Positions 60,720-64,000 of a DNA stretch of 64,000 nucleotides are shown here, piece by piece. The DNA is from Bacteroidales bacterium. Its GTDB lineage: Bacteria > Bacteroidota > Bacteroidia > Bacteroidales > JAIOZK01. Under the pieces are notes generated by a model that was given only the letters and a program-made list of their open reading frames with translations, was not told the origin of the DNA and did no database searches. Position 1 is the first letter of the stretch, and each line of letters starts with the position of its first letter. A program made the position numbers and the translations under genes. The DNA lies in contig JAIOZK010000003.1 of the NCBI GenBank assembly GCA_021740625.1, positions 62,001-126,000 on the forward strand, given 5' to 3'.

Positions 60720-62423
60720 TTAGCTAAAAAGAAATACGACAATGATTCCGCATATGATCAAAAGGGTGTTGCCCACGGCATAAGTCACCGTATAACCAAG
60801 GGCAGGGAGGTTGCTCTGCAGGGCGTCTTCCACGGCGGGCAGACCGGCCGTGGTAACCCTGGCACCGCAGCAGCAGCCGAGTCCAAGGGGTGCATTGAAT
60901 TTAAAGATGTATCTTGCCATGAAGAGACCGAGTATCACCGGTATTGCCGAGGCAAGTGCACCGATGAGGAAAAGGGAAGCGCCGACTTCCTTGAATCCCT
61001 CAACAAAACTGGGAGCAGCCGTAATTCCCACCACGGCAATGAAGGTGTTCAGGCCCAGGTTGGTCATGATCCAGAGCGCCGGCTCGGGGACCTGGGCAAA
61101 GGTCGGGTGTTTTGATCTGAGCCATCCCAGGAACAGACCTGCGATCAGTGCGCCGCCGCTGGCGCTGAGGCTGAGTTCCATCTTTCCTATCTGCAGGGTG
61201 AGCAAACCGATGATACCACCGATCAGGATGCCAATGCCCACGGAGATCATATCGGTTTTCTCGGTACTCACATCCGGGAAGCCCAGCAGTTTTACCGCAT
61301 CATCGACATCTTCTTTGGAGCCGATCAGGTAAAGCATATCACCTTTGTGTATCACTGTTTGTGGAGTTAGTGGAAGCTCCATGCCGCCACGGGTGATCTT
61401 CACCAGCGAAACTTTCAGGTCGGGACGCTGCTGGCCCAACTGGTGAACTGTCATGCCGTGAACCTTTTTATTGGTCAACAGTATTTTAATATTCTCTACC
61501 TTGAATTTCAGTAGTTCAGGATCATAAATTTCATGACCAAAATCTTTCATAATAGAGATTACATAAGGCCCGTTGCCCTGAAGCACGATGTCATCATGTT
61601 CCTGAAATCTGTAATTGGGATCAACGTCCTCCACCTTGGAACTGTCTTTTTTTCTCATTTTATAGACATAAATCCTGTGGCCAAGATCAAAGAAATGCTT
61701 GTCAATTTCTGCACTTGTTTTCCCGATGGCGAACGCACCCGGCTTTAGATTATAAGCGCGAAAAACGATGTTCGAATATGGAGAGATCATGGTATACTGA
61801 TCTTTCCCGGGCAGGCCCATTTTCTTTTCCAGGTCGATGCATTGCTGCCTGGCCTTTTTCAGACCTCCCCAGAAAAGCGGTCCGACCTGTGCAAGCAGAA
61901 ATGCCGTGCCAATGGTTCCGAAGAGATAGGTAACGGCATAACATACCGCCACGGAACTTTGCATGCTTTCTTTCTCTGCAGCGCTGATATCCAGTGAACC
62001 AATGGTGTCCTGCCCCACACCGATCACAGCTGAGATGGTCTGTGCGCCGGCAAGCAATCCTGCCGCCTGCCCAGCATTATATCCCATCATCTTTCCCAGC
62101 CACCATGTAACCAGCAATCCGAAAACCGCGATGAGAAAAGTGAACAGCAATTGGGGCAGTCCTGATTTTTTCAGGCTGTTGAAAAACTGTGGCCCGACGC
62201 TATAACCCACAGAGAATAAAAATATCAGGAAGAAGATCTGTTTGAGGTCATCCGAAATATCGATTTTCAGCTGACCGACGATCACCCCGACAAGCAGCAC
62301 GCTGGTAACACTGCCCAGGGAAAAAGTTTTGTACTTGAATTTGCCGATAAAAAATCCCAGGGCGATGGTCATGAAAATTGCCAGTCCGGGGTTTTCCTGC
62401 AAGGTTTTGATAAGCCAGTCCAT
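60720..62423 (-). CDS. aspT: Aspartate:alanine antiporter (AspT family)
   Basis: A 567-residue inner-membrane antiporter. Two transmembrane bundles flank a central cytoplasmic region with two TrkA_C-like domains (residues about 205-290 and 300-385: PGAFAIGKTSAEIDKHF, VHQLGQQRPDLKVSLVK). Both AspT-Asp/Ala duplication repeats are visible: LIFLFSVGYSVGPQFFNSLK with GLLAGAQTISAVIGVG in the N-half, and GLNTFIAVVGITAAPSF with CCCGARVTTAGLPAVED in the C-half. Exchange of aspartate(-) in for alanine out is electrogenic, and with AsdA it makes a decarboxylation energy cycle. An inverted repeat lies upstream of the ATG. Confidence 0.93.
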   Translation of the reverse strand: MDWLIKTLQENPGLAIFMTIALGFFIGKFKYKTFSLGSVTSVLLVGVIVGQLKIDISDDLKQIFFLIFLFSVGYSVGPQFFNSLKKSGLPQLLFTFLIAVFGLLVTWWLGKMMGYNAGQAAGLLAGAQTISAVIGVGQDTIGSLDISAAEKESMQSSVAVCYAVTYLFGTIGTAFLLAQVGPLFWGGLKKARQQCIDLEKKMGLPGKDQYTMISPYSNIVFRAYNLKPGAFAIGKTSAEIDKHFFDLGHRIYVYKMRKKDSSKVEDVDPNYRFQEHDDIVLQGNGPYVISIMKDFGHEIYDPELLKFKVENIKILLTNKKVHGMTVHQLGQQRPDLKVSLVKITRGGMELPLTPQTVIHKGDMLYLIGSKEDVDDAVKLLGFPDVSTEKTDMISVGIGILIGGIIGLLTLQIGKMELSLSASGGALIAGLFLGWLRSKHPTFAQVPEPALWIMTNLGLNTFIAVVGITAAPSFVEGFKEVGASLFLIGALASAIPVILGLFMARYIFKFNAPLGLGCCCGARVTTAGLPAVEDALQSNLPALGYTVTYAVGNTLLIICGIIVVFLFS

Positions 62424-62485
62424 GATGTTTCTTTTGGTTTGGTTTTAACATGCAATTGAAACCGGTATAGACAGTAGTGCTTTTC

Positions 62486-62516
62486 AATGCATGTGTAAAA
62501 ACATATTACATGCATT
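62486..62516. promoter_or_regulatory. Inverted repeat upstream of aspT, operator candidate
   Basis: AATGCATGT (62486-62494) and ACATGCATT (62508-62516) are perfect inverted copies with a 13-bp spacer, centred about 78 bp upstream of the aspT ATG. This is a plausible site for a regulator of aspT-asdA. Confidence 0.4.
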
Positions 62517-62625
62517 CAAGTATATAAAATAAATCCATAACAGTGTTAATTTTTTTAATAATTATTTTGAAAGGAATTTAAGGTTTGATGTGTTTACTTC
62601 CTTAAGGCTTTTATTTAGCCCAGCT

Positions 62626-62774
62626 GAGGCTGTATCAAAAGTAAGATAATTATAATTTGCCACAAAGGCACTAAACAAAGAATCACAAAGATTAGGCTTC
62701 CAGGCATATAACAACTTGGTGTAGCTTTGAGTTTTGGTGGCTTTGTGGCTATTAAAGACTTTCGAGACAGCCTC
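62626..62774. repeat. MITE-like hairpin element
   Basis: A 149-bp unit with 17-bp terminal inverted repeats (GAGGCTGTATCAAAAGT at the left; the right end is its inverse with two mismatches). Inside is a second inverted pair, GCCACAAAG (62659-62667) and CTTTGTGGC (62741-62749). There is no reading frame for a transposase. The gap 62424-62939 otherwise contains no gene; 62780-62939 is low-complexity spacer. Confidence 0.6.
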
Positions 62775-62939
62775 CACTATTGACAATTCTATTCAACAAT
62801 CAAATCGGGTTTGAACCAACCAAGGGGAAAATGCCAGGTGATAGCCAGGATAGCATCTGTCTGCGGCCTACTTCACAACCGCTAATGTCTTGTGCCAAAT
62901 GCTTGCTGCTTACTGCCGAGTGCTTACTGCCTACTTCTT

Positions 62940-64000
62940 TTACCCCCCAAACTCCCAGCTCGATCCTTCTTTGCTATCCTTGATCACGATGTTCAGCCGG
63001 GCCAGCTCATCCCGGATCTTGTCGGAGGTTGCGAAGTCTTTGTTCTTGCGGGCATTTTGGCGGATGTCAAGCAGGGTCTGCATCAGGTAATCGATCAGTT
63101 CATCCTGTCCGCCCTTGCTTTCTTCCTGCAGGCCGAGTATGTCGAAAGTGAAGGTTCTCATCACTTTTTGCAGGAGGTCAAGATCTTCTTCTGTGAGGGA
63201 GGCTTTTTTATCATGCACCGAATTGATGATCTTCACCCCCTCGAATAATTGTGAAATGACCACCGGGCTGTTGAAATCATCGTTCATGGCCTCATAGCAG
63301 TTCTTTTCCAGTTCCTGAATGTTGAAATCCGATTTCTCGCCTGCCTTCAGGTCCTCCAGTGTTTGCATGGCCTGCATCAGTCGCTTCAGCCCTTTTTCGG
63401 CTGCCTGCAGGGCTTCGTTGGAAAAGTCGAGGGTGCTGCGGTAGTGGGCCATCAGGATGAAAAAGCGTATTGTCATGGGGCTGTAGGCTTTTTCCATCAG
63501 TTTGTGTTCACCCGAGAATACTTCATACAATGGGATGGCATTGCCCAGGGATTTGCCCATTTTCTTGCCTTCCAGGGTTACCATGTTATTGTGCAGCCAG
63601 TATTTGACCGGGGATTTCCCGTAGGCTACCGTCGACTGGGCGATCTCGGCTTCATGGTGGGGAAAGAGAAGATCCATGCCACCACCGTGTATGTCGAATT
63701 CCTCACCCAGGTATTTTATACCCATGGCAGAACATTCGGCATGCCAGCCGGGAAAACCATCACTCCATGGGGAAGGCCAGCGCATAATATGTTCGGGTTG
63801 GGCTTTTTTCCAGATGGCGAAATCAAAACTGCTTTTTTTCTCGTCCTGCCCTTCCAGGCTGCGGGTTTCGCTCATGAGGTCTTCCAGCTTCCTGCCGGAA
63901 AGAATGCCATAGCGATGATCCTGGTTGTACTTTTCTATGTCGAAATACAGGGAACCATTGGTTTCGTATGCCATTCCCTTATCCCTGATCTTCTTCACAA
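62940..64000 (-). CDS. cysS: Cysteinyl-tRNA synthetase, C-terminal part (5' end outside window)
   Basis: The visible 353 or so residues continue past the window edge; the N-terminal HIGH motif lies outside. Zinc-site motifs [12 protein letters not shown] and [11 protein letters not shown] and the adenylation motif [11 protein letters not shown] (a KMGKS form of KMSKS) identify CysRS. The C-terminal DALR-like helical domain follows ([20 protein letters not shown]), with the end [15 protein letters not shown]. The enzyme charges tRNA-Cys. The stop at 62940 is followed on its downstream side by the MITE-like element. The apparent GTG at the edge is an internal codon. Confidence 0.96.
   Translation of the reverse strand, partial: VKKIRDKGMAYETNGSLYFDIEKYNQDHRYGILSGRKLEDLMSETRSLEGQDEKKSSFDFAIWKKAQPEHIMRWPSPWSDGFPGWHAECSAMGIKYLGEEFDIHGGGMDLLFPHHEAEIAQSTVAYGKSPVKYWLHNNMVTLEGKKMGKSLGNAIPLYEVFSGEHKLMEKAYSPMTIRFFILMAHYRSTLDFSNEALQAAEKGLKRLMQAMQTLEDLKAGEKSDFNIQELEKNCYEAMNDDFNSPVVISQLFEGVKIINSVHDKKASLTEEDLDLLQKVMRTFTFDILGLQEESKGGQDELIDYLMQTLLDIRQNARKNKDFATSDKIRDELARLNIVIKDSKEGSSWEFGG

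Noticed and set aside
62562-62786. A 74-codon leftward frame covering the MITE-like element.
   Set aside because: It is simply the reading of repeat DNA; its residues do not resemble a protein domain.
62810-62880. A tRNA-like stretch (GATAGCCAGGATAGCATCTG and, on the other strand, GGTTCAAACC).
   Set aside because: No matching acceptor or anticodon stems could be formed on either strand; best read as spacer.

Overview
The window looks like a chromosomal contig from a free-living, probably anaerobic member of the Bacteroidota (Bacteroidales-like). Three things point there. At least six large secreted proteins end in the type IX secretion (T9SS) type A sorting domain. Several genes are preceded by the Bacteroidota promoter form TAnnTTTG, sometimes with TTTG/TTG about 20 bp further upstream. 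The families are typical of the phylum: DUF4837, head-GIN domain, DUF4097, DUF5723, DUF2147, S46 dipeptidyl peptidase, M64 peptidase and PorE-like OmpA protein. No rRNA, tRNA, CRISPR array, phage or intact insertion sequence was seen.

Layout. 1-11.6 kb: leftward secreted and envelope genes (beta-helix protein cut by the window edge, giant T9SS protein, small T9SS protein, DUF4837 lipoprotein, LysM lytic transglycosylase, T9SS subtilase). 12-19.7 kb: two tandem, paralogous three-gene cassettes, each an ECF sigma factor, a membrane-anchored protein with an anti-sigma-like N-terminus and a barrel-like C-terminus, and a PKD-domain T9SS surface protein. 20-22.9 kb: leftward tryptophanase, free-methionine sulfoxide reductase, MntP-like protein and QueD. 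23.2-27.4 kb: a third sigma/anti-sigma operon with DUF4097 and head-GIN surface proteins and two small barrels. 27.5-39 kb: a two-gene ABC exporter, then secreted peptidases (M64, M49-like, DPP7) and a 1203-residue T9SS Asp-box/PKD protein, with a decayed HI0074-like gene between. 39.8-47 kb: a TetR-controlled efflux operon (TolC, HlyD-type adaptor, DUF2147, two ATPases, two permeases). 47-57.6 kb: envelope proteins (DUF5723 barrel, TPR protein, PorE-like OmpA, a lipoprotein, MltF), a flavodoxin with an unusual phosphate loop, and a short-chain reductase. 57.7-64 kb: TyrRS, aspartate 4-decarboxylase with the aspartate/alanine antiporter, and the C-terminal part of CysRS.

How it fits together. 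Much of the window concerns the cell surface. Secreted peptidases would digest protein outside the cell or in the periplasm, and tryptophanase and the aspartate decarboxylase/antiporter pair would consume the resulting amino acids. The latter pair is a known proton-motive-force generating cycle. The three sigma/anti-sigma loci probably couple envelope or surface state to expression of the adhesin-like proteins encoded with them. The duplicated sigma/barrel/PKD cassette is the best candidate here for an under-described system. All functions are inferred from sequence motifs read by eye; no database search was run.
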